From the NCBI GenBank assembly GCA_036804505.1, contig DAIRSI010000019.1, forward strand, positions 1 through 64,000: a DNA stretch of 64,000 nt, given 5' to 3'. Shown piece by piece: positions 8,316-17,031 of the stretch. Under the pieces are notes generated by a model that was not told where the DNA came from, ran no database searches, and worked only from the letters and a program-made list of their open reading frames with translations. A program made the position numbers and the translations under genes. The DNA is from Phocaeicola_A sp036804505 (lineage in GTDB: Bacteria; Bacteroidota; Bacteroidia; Bacteroidales; Bacteroidaceae). How positions within the stretch are numbered: the stretch's first letter is position 1; each line of letters opens with the position of its first letter.

Positions 8316-9275
8316 ATGAAAAAACTGATTTTGATTTTTGCTGCCTTGTTTTGCATGGTACAAATACAAGCGCAATTTGGAAGAAAAGTGGAACCTTCGC
8401 AGGCAAAGGCCAGGAAGATGACTACTCTTACTGATTTTACTCGGAATGTAACTCCTTTTTATTTGAACGATGTGGTCTACAGACATGCTAGCGATATGGA
8501 TCTGCATCTGCAGATTGCAATACCCGAGATGGCTATGGGCAAGAAATGGCCTTGTATCATCTATATTCAAGGTTCGGCTTGGTTCAAACAGGAATGCCAC
8601 ATGCGCATGCCTACTTTCTTTGAGTTCAGCAAAAGAGGGTATGTAATTGTCAGCGTGGAGTATCGTCCGTCAACCACAGCTGTTTATCCGGCCCAGATTC
8701 AGGATGTAAAGTCGGCCGTTCGTTTTGTCAGGAAGAATGCCGACAAGTACGGTGTGGATGTAAACAACATATTCGTGTGGGGTGATTCTTCCGGTGGAAA
8801 CATGTCTTTGCTGGAAACGCTGACTCAGGACCAACCTTCTTTGGATACCGAAGACTATGGAAAGGAATCATTGGCGGTAAATGCTTGTGTGGCCTATTAT
8901 CCCGTGACGGATATTCTCAGTCTTCCTAAGTTTGACCCGGAAGGAGTTCACGACTCGCCCGATAGTCCGGAAGGAGTATTGTTTGGCCACATAAAACCTT
9001 CATCACAACCTGAACGGGTGAATACAGCCAGTCCTATTGTCTATGTGAAAAAGGATAAAGCGGCTTCTACGGCTCCTATTCTGATTATGACCGGTAATTG
9101 TGACAGCGTGCTTCCTTTTGAGGAAAGCGTAGTTATGGCCGACAAATTGGAAGAGTGCGGGTACAATTATGTGTTCTACAAGATTGAAGGTGGCGATCAT
9201 GGCAGCTGGCAGTTTTGGACTCCGGAAGCATTGAATATTGTGGATAACTTTTTCAAAAGCCACATTCACAAATAA
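8316..9275 (+). CDS. Exported alpha/beta-hydrolase (esterase/lipase family)
   Basis: A 319-residue protein with a signal peptide ending near AQAQ (about residue 20). The alpha/beta-hydrolase core has a GDSSGG nucleophile elbow at about residue 151, SVEYRPS ahead of it, a late acidic segment (TGNCDSVLPFEES) and the C-terminal GGDHGSW catalytic His. It resembles the BD-FAE/Aes carboxylesterase group common in Bacteroides, acting on small esters or acetylated sugars in the periplasm. The substrate is unknown. It is a single gene, with its stop immediately against the stop of the next minus-strand gene. Confidence 0.83.
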   Translation: MKKLILIFAALFCMVQIQAQFGRKVEPSQAKARKMTTLTDFTRNVTPFYLNDVVYRHASDMDLHLQIAIPEMAMGKKWPCIIYIQGSAWFKQECHMRMPTFFEFSKRGYVIVSVEYRPSTTAVYPAQIQDVKSAVRFVRKNADKYGVDVNNIFVWGDSSGGNMSLLETLTQDQPSLDTEDYGKESLAVNACVAYYPVTDILSLPKFDPEGVHDSPDSPEGVLFGHIKPSSQPERVNTASPIVYVKKDKAASTAPILIMTGNCDSVLPFEESVVMADKLEECGYNYVFYKIEGGDHGSWQFWTPEALNIVDNFFKSHIHK

Positions 9276-9773
9276 TCAGTCGGCATGAGGAACGTGCTTG
9301 CATTTGCCACTCCATTCGGTGATGTCAATGCGGATAAGTTCCACTCTATGGAATGATTTTTCGGCATATTTTTTCCCGATGACCTTGTCGTCGGGAGAAA
9401 ATTTATCCAGAATGGCTTCCAAAGCTTTTTTCTTTTCTTCATCCGGGAGAGGGAAGCGGGCTTCTCCTTTCATGACGATGCTTTCGTATTCTGTGGTAAA
9501 TTTGTCAGAAAGAAGATTTACTCTTCCTATGATGCAGAAGGATACGTGGGGATTATCGATGATACAGCGAAGTTTCTTTCCTTCCGGAGCACAATGGATA
9601 TAGAGGGAGTGTTTGCCATCCCATACGTAATTCACGGGGATGCCATAGCCTCCCTCATCCTCTTTGGAATAGAGGGACAATACGCCGAATTCACTGCTTT
9701 TTAGAAGATTCAGAGCATCTTCTTCTATCATCAAGCGGTCCTGACGCCTTACTTTTTCATTCGTATATTTCAT
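9276..9773 (-). CDS. Pyridoxamine 5'-phosphate oxidase-like flavin-binding protein (NimA-like)
   Basis: A 165-residue split-barrel FMN-binding protein. The pattern MIEEDALNLLKSSEFGVLSL, then YGIPVNYVWDG, SLYIHCAPEGKK and a CIIGRVNLL strand fits the PNPOx-like family that includes 5-nitroimidazole reductases (Nim). It is the last gene of the hcp-DUF488 operon; its start overlaps the DUF488 stop by one base. In this setting a redox role in nitrosative or oxidative stress is plausible, but no activity can be assigned. Whether it affects nitroimidazole response is not shown. Confidence 0.8.
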   Translation of the reverse strand: MKYTNEKVRRQDRLMIEEDALNLLKSSEFGVLSLYSKEDEGGYGIPVNYVWDGKHSLYIHCAPEGKKLRCIIDNPHVSFCIIGRVNLLSDKFTTEYESIVMKGEARFPLPDEEKKKALEAILDKFSPDDKVIGKKYAEKSFHRVELIRIDITEWSGKCKHVPHAD

Positions 9774-10135
9774 TATTTCAAATATTTTTCCATTTCATTC
9801 TGTAATATGACAGCATGATTTTTCTCCCTGTTACGGAACGCGTACAGCAAAGTTACGCAAGAGGGATTTAATTCCATGATTTCTTTAATCAATTTTGTGA
9901 AATCTGCGGACGTTTCCAGTTCTTTCTTGTAGTCTTTGCAGAACACATCCCAGTTCTTTTCCGGATTTTGATGGAACAGTTGTCTCAGATTATCTGAGGG
10001 CGTGATGTTCTTTGCCCAGATATCATAGGGGAGCTCGGCTTTCTTCATGCCTCTTGGCCAGAAGCGGTCAGCAAAAATACGAAGCCCGTCGTTTTTCTCG
10101 ACGGGCTCGTATACTTTTTTTATTTGGATTTTCAT
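9773..10135 (-). CDS. DUF488 family protein
   Basis: A 120-residue protein with the DUF488/YeaO signature: an IKKVYEPVE start, DRFWPRGMKK, and LLYAFRNREKNHAVIL near the end. The biochemical role of this family is unsettled. The gene starts 2 bases after the hcp stop and ends overlapping the next start, so it is the middle cistron of a tight operon with hcp. The first 20 codons hold a strong hairpin (10083-10107). Confidence 0.85.
   Translation of the reverse strand: MKIQIKKVYEPVEKNDGLRIFADRFWPRGMKKAELPYDIWAKNITPSDNLRQLFHQNPEKNWDVFCKDYKKELETSADFTKLIKEIMELNPSCVTLLYAFRNREKNHAVILQNEMEKYLK
10083..10107 (-). promoter_or_regulatory. Strong hairpin inside the start of the DUF488 cistron
   Basis: AGCCCGTCG and CGACGGGCT form a perfect 9-bp, GC-rich stem with a 7-base loop, about 30 bases into the coding sequence. 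This could attenuate or pause expression between hcp and its downstream partners, or protect the hcp mRNA. Confidence 0.5.
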
Positions 10136-10137
10136 GT

Positions 10138-11796
10138 TTATTTAGTTATTCCCATGGTTACTATATCTGTTTCGGGATTGCTGATAGTGCCTATATGAAA
10201 CGTGTCAATCAAAACTTTTGCTACATTGGGTGAAAGGAAGGCAGGCAAAGTCGGTCCGAGATGAATTTCTTTGACTCCAAGGCTTAGCAAGGCCAGCAGT
10301 ACGATGACGGCTTTCTGTTCGTACCAGGCGATATTATAAACGATAGGGAGCTCGTTGATGTCGTTCAGTCCGAAAACTTCCTTCAGTTTCATAGCGATGA
10401 CGGCCAGTGAATAACTGTCATTGCATTGTCCGGCATCCAGCACACGAGGTATTCCGTTTATATCGCCTAACCCTAGCTTGTTATATCTGTATTTGGCACA
10501 GCCAGCTGTGAGAATTACAGTATCCTCGGGAAGTGCTTTGGCAAAATCTGTATAGTAGTTGCGGCTTTTCATGCGACCGTCACAACCTGCCATGACAATG
10601 AATTTACGGATAGCTCCGCTTTTTACTGCTGCAACCACTTGGTCGGCAAGCTGAAGCACTTGGTTATGAGCGAAGCCCCCGATGATTTCTCCTTTTTCTA
10701 TTTCAGTAGGAGCTTGGCATTGCTTGGCAAGATTGATGACTGCAGTGAAGTCTTTGTGACCGCTGGCATCGGATGAGATGTGCACGCAGCCCGGATAGCC
10801 GGTAGAATTGCAGGTGAACATTCTGCTTGTATAGGTGGCATTCGACAAGGGAGGAACAATACAGTTCGTAGTGAAGATAATCGGACCGTTGAAGGATTCA
10901 AATTCTTCACGCTGTTTCCACCATGCATTTCCGTAGTTTCCGACGAAATGACTGTACTTCTTGAATGCAGGATAATAATGGGCGGGAAGCATTTCTCCAT
11001 GTGTATAGACATCAATGCCTGTTCCTTCAGTTTGCTTGAGTAGATCTTCAATATCATGCAAATCGTGGCCGCTGATGAGGATTCCCGGATTCTTGGAAAC
11101 ACCGATATTCACCTTGGTGATTTCAGGATTGCCATAGCGGGATGTATTGGCTTTGTCGAGCAAGGCCATGGCTTTCACGCCGACTTCACCCGTCTTCAGG
11201 ACAAGAGCTGTCCATTCCTCGGCTGAAAGTTCTTTGGTCGCGATTATGGCAAGGGTGTTTTGTAAGAAAGAATGTATGCTTTCATCATCAAATCCCAGTC
11301 TTATGGCATGTTCCTGATAAGCAGCTATGCCTTTCAGACCGTAAACGATAAGCTCTTTCAGGGAACGAAGATCTTCATTCGATTCGCGCAGTATTCCTAC
11401 TTTGGATGCTTTGTCTTCGAAACTGCTTTCACTGCCGTCCCAGTTCAACTCGTCCACAATAGGTGTTTCAATCTGTACTTTTTCCAAAACAGAAATCAGT
11501 GAATTCCTCAATTCGATGCCTTTGCGAACTCGGCGTAGAATGCTTTCATCGTCGAAATTGGCATTTGTAATGGTACAAAACAAAGCGTCGGTAACATAGT
11601 CATTCACTTCTGCAGTTACGTTTTTACCGTTACTTCTCAGAAGATCGGCTGCTACACTAACTCCGCGGGTGACAAAAAGAAGTAAATCCATATAACGTGC
11701 TGTGCTGCTGTTTTTGCCGCACACTCCTTTCAAAATGCATCCTGTGCCCTTTGCTGTTTCCTGACATTGGAAACAAAACATTCCATTTTCGACCAT
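10138..11796 (-). CDS. hcp: Hybrid cluster protein / hydroxylamine reductase
   Basis: A 552-residue cytoplasmic metalloenzyme with iron-sulfur clusters. It reduces hydroxylamine in vitro and acts on nitric oxide in vivo. The N-terminal FCFQCQETAKGTGC...GVCGK supplies the cubane-cluster cysteines. Downstream, the CNSTGYPGCVH, GCDGR and TAGCAKYR segments supply hybrid-cluster ligands. The Cys spacing near the N-terminus is the anaerobe type. I chose the ATG at 11796 (MVENGMFCFQCQE) because a longer version adds residues that lie close to the promoter. It heads an operon with DUF488 and a NimA-like protein and is divergent from a Crp/Fnr regulator gene. Confidence 0.95.
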   Translation of the reverse strand: MVENGMFCFQCQETAKGTGCILKGVCGKNSSTARYMDLLLFVTRGVSVAADLLRSNGKNVTAEVNDYVTDALFCTITNANFDDESILRRVRKGIELRNSLISVLEKVQIETPIVDELNWDGSESSFEDKASKVGILRESNEDLRSLKELIVYGLKGIAAYQEHAIRLGFDDESIHSFLQNTLAIIATKELSAEEWTALVLKTGEVGVKAMALLDKANTSRYGNPEITKVNIGVSKNPGILISGHDLHDIEDLLKQTEGTGIDVYTHGEMLPAHYYPAFKKYSHFVGNYGNAWWKQREEFESFNGPIIFTTNCIVPPLSNATYTSRMFTCNSTGYPGCVHISSDASGHKDFTAVINLAKQCQAPTEIEKGEIIGGFAHNQVLQLADQVVAAVKSGAIRKFIVMAGCDGRMKSRNYYTDFAKALPEDTVILTAGCAKYRYNKLGLGDINGIPRVLDAGQCNDSYSLAVIAMKLKEVFGLNDINELPIVYNIAWYEQKAVIVLLALLSLGVKEIHLGPTLPAFLSPNVAKVLIDTFHIGTISNPETDIVTMGITK

Positions 11797-11835
11797 AGTT
11801 ATTTTTTCATTTAAAATTAATAATTTATTTTTGTG

Positions 11836-11863
11836 CAAAGATGAGAGCTTTTAGACAAGCAAA
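11836..11863 (-). promoter_or_regulatory. hcp promoter
   Basis: On the minus strand, CATCTTTG (11836-11843) is a one-mismatch -7 box, with TTTG at 11860-11863 upstream (16-base spacer, shorter than usual). A weak core promoter like this suits activator control from the adjoining palindrome. Confidence 0.45.
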
Positions 11864-11864
11864 C

Positions 11865-11880
11865 TGTCACAAATGTTACA
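11865..11880. promoter_or_regulatory. Crp/Fnr-type operator between hcp and its regulator
   Basis: TGTCACAAATGTTACA is a dyad of the form TGTnAC-N4-GTnACA, the layout expected for a Crp/Fnr-superfamily dimer. Its centre lies about 40 bases upstream of the likely hcp transcription start, like a class II activator site, and about 30 bases upstream of the regulator's start codon, so it may also autoregulate. Confidence 0.65.
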
Positions 11881-11905
11881 GCAAATCATAAAAAGACAAA
11901 AAGTT

Positions 11906-12523
11906 ATGGATATATCTTTGATTATGAAGGCCCCTTTCTTTAAAGGAATGGACGAAGAAAAAGTGTTGGCGTTTTTGTTATCTCCACAGAATGCGCGGCG
12001 TAGTTATCCGCCTAAATCTTTTATAGCCATGCAGGGAGATATCTGTCGTTCACTCTATCTGCTTTCCGAGGGCAAGGTACGCACGAGTATGGTCAATGAT
12101 GAAGGTAAGCAATTAACTATAGAAACATTGGAGGCTCCTTTGTTGTTGGCGCCTGCATTTGTGTTCAGTATGGAAAACCGGTTTCCCGTGAATGTAGAAG
12201 TCGTGGATAAGTGTGAAGTCTTTTTAATCAATAAGGAACTACTGCTGGAATTTCTTCATCAGAATCCGGTTGTTATGCTCAATTTCATCCGCCTGCTTTC
12301 CAATCGAAGTTCTCTTTTGTCACAAAGACTTAACCAATTTGCCTTGCAGGATTTGAAATCACGTCTTCTTGATTATGTCAGAGTTCATCATTCCATTAAG
12401 TCTCAGCAGGAAGTGGCTCAGATATTGGGCGTAGCCCGTCCGTCATTGGCACGTGCTTTGGCTGAACTTATTGAGGAACGGAAGATAAAAATAAATGGCA
12501 AGGAAATTCTTGTTTGTGAATGA
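11906..12523 (+). CDS. Crp/Fnr-family regulator, HcpR-like
   Basis: A 205-residue cytoplasmic transcription factor. The N-terminal cyclic-nucleotide-binding beta-barrel (about 10-115, with PPKSFIAMQGDICRSLYLLSEGKV) is followed by a long dimer helix and a winged HTH (QQEVAQILGVARPSLARALAEL, about 165-186). I use the ATG at 11906. An earlier ATG at 11873 falls inside the operator palindrome. Divergence from hcp is the classic arrangement of HcpR, the nitrosative-stress regulator of hcp in anaerobes. HcpR identity is inferred from this neighbourhood and the palindrome. Confidence 0.8.
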   Translation: MDISLIMKAPFFKGMDEEKVLAFLLSPQNARRSYPPKSFIAMQGDICRSLYLLSEGKVRTSMVNDEGKQLTIETLEAPLLLAPAFVFSMENRFPVNVEVVDKCEVFLINKELLLEFLHQNPVVMLNFIRLLSNRSSLLSQRLNQFALQDLKSRLLDYVRVHHSIKSQQEVAQILGVARPSLARALAELIEERKIKINGKEILVCE

Positions 12524-12557
12524 ATCTTCTTGCCATTTGAATATATTTTTATAATGC

Positions 12558-13703
12558 TCAATCCGCTGTTTTGGGAACGGTAATATTGTTCTTGTCAAAC
12601 TGAATGGAATAGAGGGCACTGGCATTGTCTGCGCTAGAGATAACATATTGTTTTATGGAAGCGTCGTAAGTGTATTTTCCAGTAGCCTTAATAACCTTGC
12701 TGTCATTTTTTGCATTAATGAACCCTAATTTAAGATAATTGGCTGCTATTTCATCTTGTGTGTAGGATGGTTTGCTGAAGAAAGTTGTGGTGAAATCATA
12801 TACTTCATCAATACTCACTTTTTCTGCTGGATAGTCAAACCAGTCATATCCACATTCATTAGACCAAATAGTTTTGAAAGCAATACTATTTACTTTTGCA
12901 AAAATCAACCCGTATGGTTTATTTTTTTTATCGGAATATGAATAATTGCTTGATACTGCATAAATTTTTTCTCCGTTGACTTCAATAAACCAGTCAGCAC
13001 TTTTAATTAATCCAGACAATCCGGAAACTTTCACTACATATATATTTGAAAACTTATACAAATCTTTTCCAGCCTCGGTATTGATAAAACCTTCTTTACC
13101 ATCATAAAGTTGGGAGCGAACGTCTGAGAATATCAAATGATTCCAAGTGTTGTTAGCATTATCTTTCAGGACGCATCCCAATCCGATAGTTTTTGTAGCA
13201 CCTAGGGCTACCGGATGGAAATAAAGATAATGGTCATTTCCTTTACTATATATCTTCACGTGCATTACCAAATCATTATAGTCATAATCTCCATTCTTGG
13301 AGTCTTCGAAAGCCATAATCTCAAAGACATTTTGTTGTTGCTTTATCGTATTGTTTCCGTTATCTTCCAGATATTGAATTGTGATGTTGCTTGAAGCTTC
13401 AGCTGCTCTTGTTGCCAATGAAGGCATCATATTTGCTGTTGTAGAACTCCCGCTCACTGTAGTGACGGAAGTATTTGGAGCCATAATTGTAGTGGATTCA
13501 GGACATAGCGCCAAGGTATCGCCTCCAAACATAACGACTGCGTACTTTCCTGTGGGAACATCTATTTTCAACTCTTGCATCGGATTCGACATAAGATCTT
13601 CTCCTGATTTATTGCCTTGGTACAAATCCGGTGTTTTTTCACATCCTGTAGAGATTAGTGTGAGGATGGCTAACATAGGTACATATAATTTTTTCTTTCT
13701 CAT
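12558..13703 (-). CDS. LruC-domain lipoprotein
   Basis: A 381-residue predicted lipoprotein: the lipobox LISTGC puts the lipid anchor at Cys21. The signature FEDSKNGDYDYNDLVMHV (about 145-162) is the calcium-like DxDxND core of the LruC domain, found in Bacteroidetes and Leptospira surface proteins. The C-terminal half fits the DUF4842 region usually paired with it. A cell-envelope structural or adhesive role is likely but unproven. It is a single gene, convergent with the Crp/Fnr regulator, and is AT-rich compared with its left neighbours. Confidence 0.82.
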   Translation of the reverse strand: MRKKKLYVPMLAILTLISTGCEKTPDLYQGNKSGEDLMSNPMQELKIDVPTGKYAVVMFGGDTLALCPESTTIMAPNTSVTTVSGSSTTANMMPSLATRAAEASSNITIQYLEDNGNNTIKQQQNVFEIMAFEDSKNGDYDYNDLVMHVKIYSKGNDHYLYFHPVALGATKTIGLGCVLKDNANNTWNHLIFSDVRSQLYDGKEGFINTEAGKDLYKFSNIYVVKVSGLSGLIKSADWFIEVNGEKIYAVSSNYSYSDKKNKPYGLIFAKVNSIAFKTIWSNECGYDWFDYPAEKVSIDEVYDFTTTFFSKPSYTQDEIAANYLKLGFINAKNDSKVIKATGKYTYDASIKQYVISSADNASALYSIQFDKNNITVPKTAD

Positions 13704-13740
13704 GATAATATATTTTTACTCTATCAATAACAAAATCGTT

Positions 13741-13748
13741 CAAATATA
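13741..13748 (-). promoter_or_regulatory. -7 box for the LruC gene
   Basis: TATATTTG on the minus strand, 37 bases upstream of the start codon, matches TAnnTTTG. No clear -33. Confidence 0.5.
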
Positions 13749-13907
13749 GTAAGAATTTTTTATAAAAGAAATTTTTTGAAGACTTTTTTAGTTAAAATCC
13801 CAAAGAAAGAAGATATAATAAGTTGTGTATTTAAGAAATTATGACTTATTTTGAAAAATTATTGAGAATATATGCTTATTTATCTAATAACCTAAAGAAG
13901 TAATAAA

Positions 13908-16742
13908 ATGAGATATCAATTGCTTTTCGTTTCTTCGTTATTTATTGCGACGATAGCGTTTGCGCAAAAAAAACCTTTGGATCATTCTGTATATGACGGT
14001 TGGCAAAGAGTCGCTTCAGTAAAGCTGACACCTGACGGACGCTATATTTCTTATCAAATTAATCCACAAGAGGGGGATGGCAAATTGATGGTCCATTCAT
14101 TGAAGAATGATAGGGAAACGGTTATTGATAGAGGGTATCAAGTTAGTGTTTCTCCTGATGGAAAATGGGCTTATTGTCTGATAAAGCCTCTCTTCTCACA
14201 AACGAGAGAGGCAAAAATAAAGAAAACGGAAAAAGACAAGATGCCGAAAGATTCTTTGGCTTTTGTGAATCTGTTGACTGGAATCATCACTAAGATTCCT
14301 CAAGTAAAATCCTATAAAACAGGAGAAGATGCTATGTCTTTTGTAGCTTATGTAACGGCTGAACAGGACTCTTTGCCTGCTAAAGAAAAAAAACATGGTA
14401 AAGCGGGCAAAAAAGATAAAACGAAAGGTGATAATTTGATTGTTTTAGATCCGCAAACAGGAAGACGAGACACGGTCAAGGCAGTGACTGAGTATGAATT
14501 TAATAAGAATGGCAATTTGTTGGCAGTAGCAGTTAAACCAGAGAAAGAAGATAGCACGATCAAGTCTTCCGTGAATTTGTATACTCTACCGCAGATGAGT
14601 GTAAAAGTTTTATCTTCCGAAAAAGCTTTCTATTCTAAACCGGTTTTCAATGATAAAGGAGATGAATTGGCTTTCTTGGCTTCTTCCGATACAACATCAA
14701 CAGGCAACAAGCATTGTTCTCTTTTCTATTACAAAAAAGGTGTGACAAATGAAATAATTCCACAAGATTATAAAAGAAACCTCATTGAGGGATGGTCTTT
14801 GAATGAGAACAGTAATCCAGTTTTTTCCAAAAACGGCAAAAACCTTTTTGTGGGAATAGCTCCATGGAGAGCTCCCAAGGACACGACTTTGGTAGATTTT
14901 GAATCTGCCCGCGTGGATGTCTGGTCTTATTTTGACTATCAGATACAGCCCCAGCAGAAAAAGAATGCAGAAAAGATGAAAAAGAAAACTTATCTTTCCG
15001 TAATATCTTTGGATAGTCCGTCAGTTATCACACCGTTGACCACTTTTATGTGGGATAGGATTTCTCTTCTTGATGAGGGCAATTCCGCTTGGGCTTTGTC
15101 TCAAGATAATACCAAATATTTCATTCCTTCTCAATGGGAATCACGGAATACTACCGATGTAAATCTGGTGAATCTGAAGAATGGTTCGAGACGGAATGTA
15201 ATCAATAGCCTTAATTCCAGAGTGCAGGCTTCTCCTGACGGGAAATATCTGCTTTGGTTTAATCTGGATGATTCGCAGTGGTATTCATACAATGTGGAGA
15301 AAGGAACGCAGGTTTGCTTGACAAAACGTTGTGGCGTGAATTTCTATGATGAAGAAAATGATGTTCCGAATACACCGGAACCTTATGATATGGTTCCGCT
15401 TTGGACAGAAGGTGATGCTTCGGTTTTGATATGTGACAGATACGATGTTTGGAAGTTCCAGCCGGACGGCAAGTCTTTTGTAAATCTCACGGCCGGGGAG
15501 GGCAGAAAGCAACATTATCATTTCCGTCATTTAAGGTTGGATAATGATTTGACTGATCCTGAAGAAACTTTCCTTAGAAAAAAATATTGTGCCAAGAAAG
15601 GAGAGCCTGTTTATTTGTCTATCTTCGATGAGGTGACCAAAAAAAATGGTGTGGCAACTTTGTCTGCAGATAAATTGAATTCACTGAAGATGGTATGCCC
15701 GGTAGATACGTTCTCTTATCCGGAAATATACAAAGCCAAAGATGCAGCTGTTCTGGCCTATCAGAAAGGAAACTTTTCTCATTCCAACAATTTGTATGTG
15801 ACGGACGATAACTGGAAATCCGGCACTTGTCTGACAAATACCAATCCACAGATGAAAGATTACCGGTGGGGAACCGTGAAACTGGTGAGTTGGAAGGCTT
15901 ATGACGGTAAGCCGCTGAATGGATTATTATACGTACCTGACAACATGGACCCGTCGAAGAAGTATCCCGTTATGATTTATTTCTACGAACGCCGTTCCGA
16001 AACCATGTATAATTACATAGCTCCGGCTCCCAGTCGCTCTACTGTGAATATTGCTTTTTATTGCAGCAGAGGTTATCTGGTATTTGTTCCGGATATTGTT
16101 TACAAGACCGGACATCCGGGAGAAAGTGCATATAACTGTATTGTTTCAGGAGCTGAAGCTGTATGTCAGCAGTTCCCTTATGCCGACCGCAGCCGCATGG
16201 CCATTCAGGGACAGAGTTGGGGTGGATATCAGACAGCCTATCTCATTACCCGTACCAACTTGTTCAGGGCAGCGGGAGCCGGTGCACCTGTAAGCAATAT
16301 GACCAGTGCTTACGGAGGTATCCGTTGGGAATCGGGAATCAGCAGAATGATGCAATACGAGCATGAGCAGAGTCGAATAGGAAAGACTCTATGGGAATCG
16401 GGAGGTTTGGACCTGTATTTGGAGAACTCTCCGGTGTTTAAGGCTGATAAGGTTGAAACTCCGGTCTTGATTATGCATAATGATGCCGATGGGGCTGTGC
16501 CTTGGTATCAGGGAATTGAATACTACATGGCATTGCGCAGATTGGGAAAGAAAGTTTGGATGCTTGAGTACAATGATGAGGCGCACAATTTGGTAGAACG
16601 TCGTAATATGAAAGACTTGACCATTCGCCTGCAACAGTTTTTCGATTATTATCTGAAAGACGAACCTATACCTGCTTGGATGAAATATGGTGTTCCAGCC
16701 ACTCGCAAAGGTGAGTATTGGGGAACGGAAATCGCTAAATAA
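13908..16742 (+). CDS. Exported S9-family prolyl oligopeptidase-like peptidase
   Basis: A 944-residue serine peptidase with a signal peptide ending near FAQ (about residue 20). A long beta-propeller follows (about 30-650, with SPDGKW and SPDGKYL blade motifs). The C-terminal alpha/beta-hydrolase holds Ser770 in GQSWGGY, Asp861 in NDADGAVP and His893 in DEAHN, so the catalytic triad is intact. Periplasmic trimming of peptides is the likely role. A Lys-rich insert (about 150-172) interrupts the propeller. Its upstream half is AT-rich, and a hairpin follows the stop. Confidence 0.9.
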   Translation: MRYQLLFVSSLFIATIAFAQKKPLDHSVYDGWQRVASVKLTPDGRYISYQINPQEGDGKLMVHSLKNDRETVIDRGYQVSVSPDGKWAYCLIKPLFSQTREAKIKKTEKDKMPKDSLAFVNLLTGIITKIPQVKSYKTGEDAMSFVAYVTAEQDSLPAKEKKHGKAGKKDKTKGDNLIVLDPQTGRRDTVKAVTEYEFNKNGNLLAVAVKPEKEDSTIKSSVNLYTLPQMSVKVLSSEKAFYSKPVFNDKGDELAFLASSDTTSTGNKHCSLFYYKKGVTNEIIPQDYKRNLIEGWSLNENSNPVFSKNGKNLFVGIAPWRAPKDTTLVDFESARVDVWSYFDYQIQPQQKKNAEKMKKKTYLSVISLDSPSVITPLTTFMWDRISLLDEGNSAWALSQDNTKYFIPSQWESRNTTDVNLVNLKNGSRRNVINSLNSRVQASPDGKYLLWFNLDDSQWYSYNVEKGTQVCLTKRCGVNFYDEENDVPNTPEPYDMVPLWTEGDASVLICDRYDVWKFQPDGKSFVNLTAGEGRKQHYHFRHLRLDNDLTDPEETFLRKKYCAKKGEPVYLSIFDEVTKKNGVATLSADKLNSLKMVCPVDTFSYPEIYKAKDAAVLAYQKGNFSHSNNLYVTDDNWKSGTCLTNTNPQMKDYRWGTVKLVSWKAYDGKPLNGLLYVPDNMDPSKKYPVMIYFYERRSETMYNYIAPAPSRSTVNIAFYCSRGYLVFVPDIVYKTGHPGESAYNCIVSGAEAVCQQFPYADRSRMAIQGQSWGGYQTAYLITRTNLFRAAGAGAPVSNMTSAYGGIRWESGISRMMQYEHEQSRIGKTLWESGGLDLYLENSPVFKADKVETPVLIMHNDADGAVPWYQGIEYYMALRRLGKKVWMLEYNDEAHNLVERRNMKDLTIRLQQFFDYYLKDEPIPAWMKYGVPATRKGEYWGTEIAK

Positions 16743-16750
16743 GAGAATTG

Positions 16751-16790
16751 TCCCGTTACTGCATGAATCATGCAGGACGGGGCTGTTTAT
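16751..16790 (+). terminator. Hairpin after the S9 peptidase gene
   Basis: A two-tier stem, CCCGT/ACGGG outside and TGCATG/CATGCA inside, sits 9 bases after the stop. The T-run after it is weak. Confidence 0.5.
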
Positions 16791-16796
16791 ATAAAG

Positions 16797-16830
16797 AAAA
16801 AGCCCTCCAATGTAATATTGGAGGGCTTTT
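16797..16830 (-). terminator. Terminator of tRNA-Ser (also usable from the plus strand)
   Basis: AAAAGCCCTCCAAT and ATTGGAGGGCTTTT form a near-perfect stem immediately after the tRNA 3' end. A- and T-runs on both sides make it bidirectional. Confidence 0.8.
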
Positions 16831-16833
16831 CTG

Positions 16834-16918
16834 CGGAAAGGGAGGGATTCGAACCCCCGGTACCTTTCAGTACGCCGGTTTTCAAGACCGGTGTAATCGA
16901 CCACTCTACCACCTTTCC
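16834..16918 (-). tRNA. tRNA-Ser (anticodon TGA)
   Basis: An 85-base class II tRNA with a long variable arm. The acceptor GGAAAGG pairs with CCTTTCC, and the anticodon stem CCGGT/ACCGG encloses CTTGAAA with anticodon TGA (codon UCA). The discriminator is G, as required for serine. No CCA is encoded. Confidence 0.95.
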
Positions 16919-16944
16919 ATGAGGGCCTCTTTCTTAAAGCGATG

Positions 16945-16974
16945 CAAAGGTACGACTTTTTTTGATATTTGCAA
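16945..16974 (-). promoter_or_regulatory. tRNA-Ser promoter
   Basis: On the minus strand, TTG (16972-16974), a 19-base spacer and TACCTTTG (16945-16952) match the Bacteroides consensus closely. The same GCGATGCAAAG context recurs at the tRNA-His promoter. Confidence 0.75.
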
Positions 16975-16995
16975 GTATGGATGCAAACTTTTTTT

Positions 16996-17003
16996 TATTT
17001 TTG
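16996..17003 (+). promoter_or_regulatory. -7 box of mutS2
   Basis: TATTTTTG matches TAnnTTTG and lies 29 bases before the chosen mutS2 ATG. Transcription from here would begin near 17010, which argues against the earlier in-frame ATGs at 16969 and 17005. Confidence 0.5.
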
Positions 17004-17031
17004 CATGGAAATAGAGATAAACCAACGAACA

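Noticed and set aside
11873..11905. Upstream ATG for the Crp/Fnr regulator
   Set aside because: It lies within the operator palindrome, and the family-like N-terminus (MDISLIMKAPFF) begins at 11906.
16969..17031. Upstream ATGs for mutS2
   Set aside because: These sequences overlap the tRNA-Ser promoter and the mutS2 -7 box; the extra residues are not protein-like.
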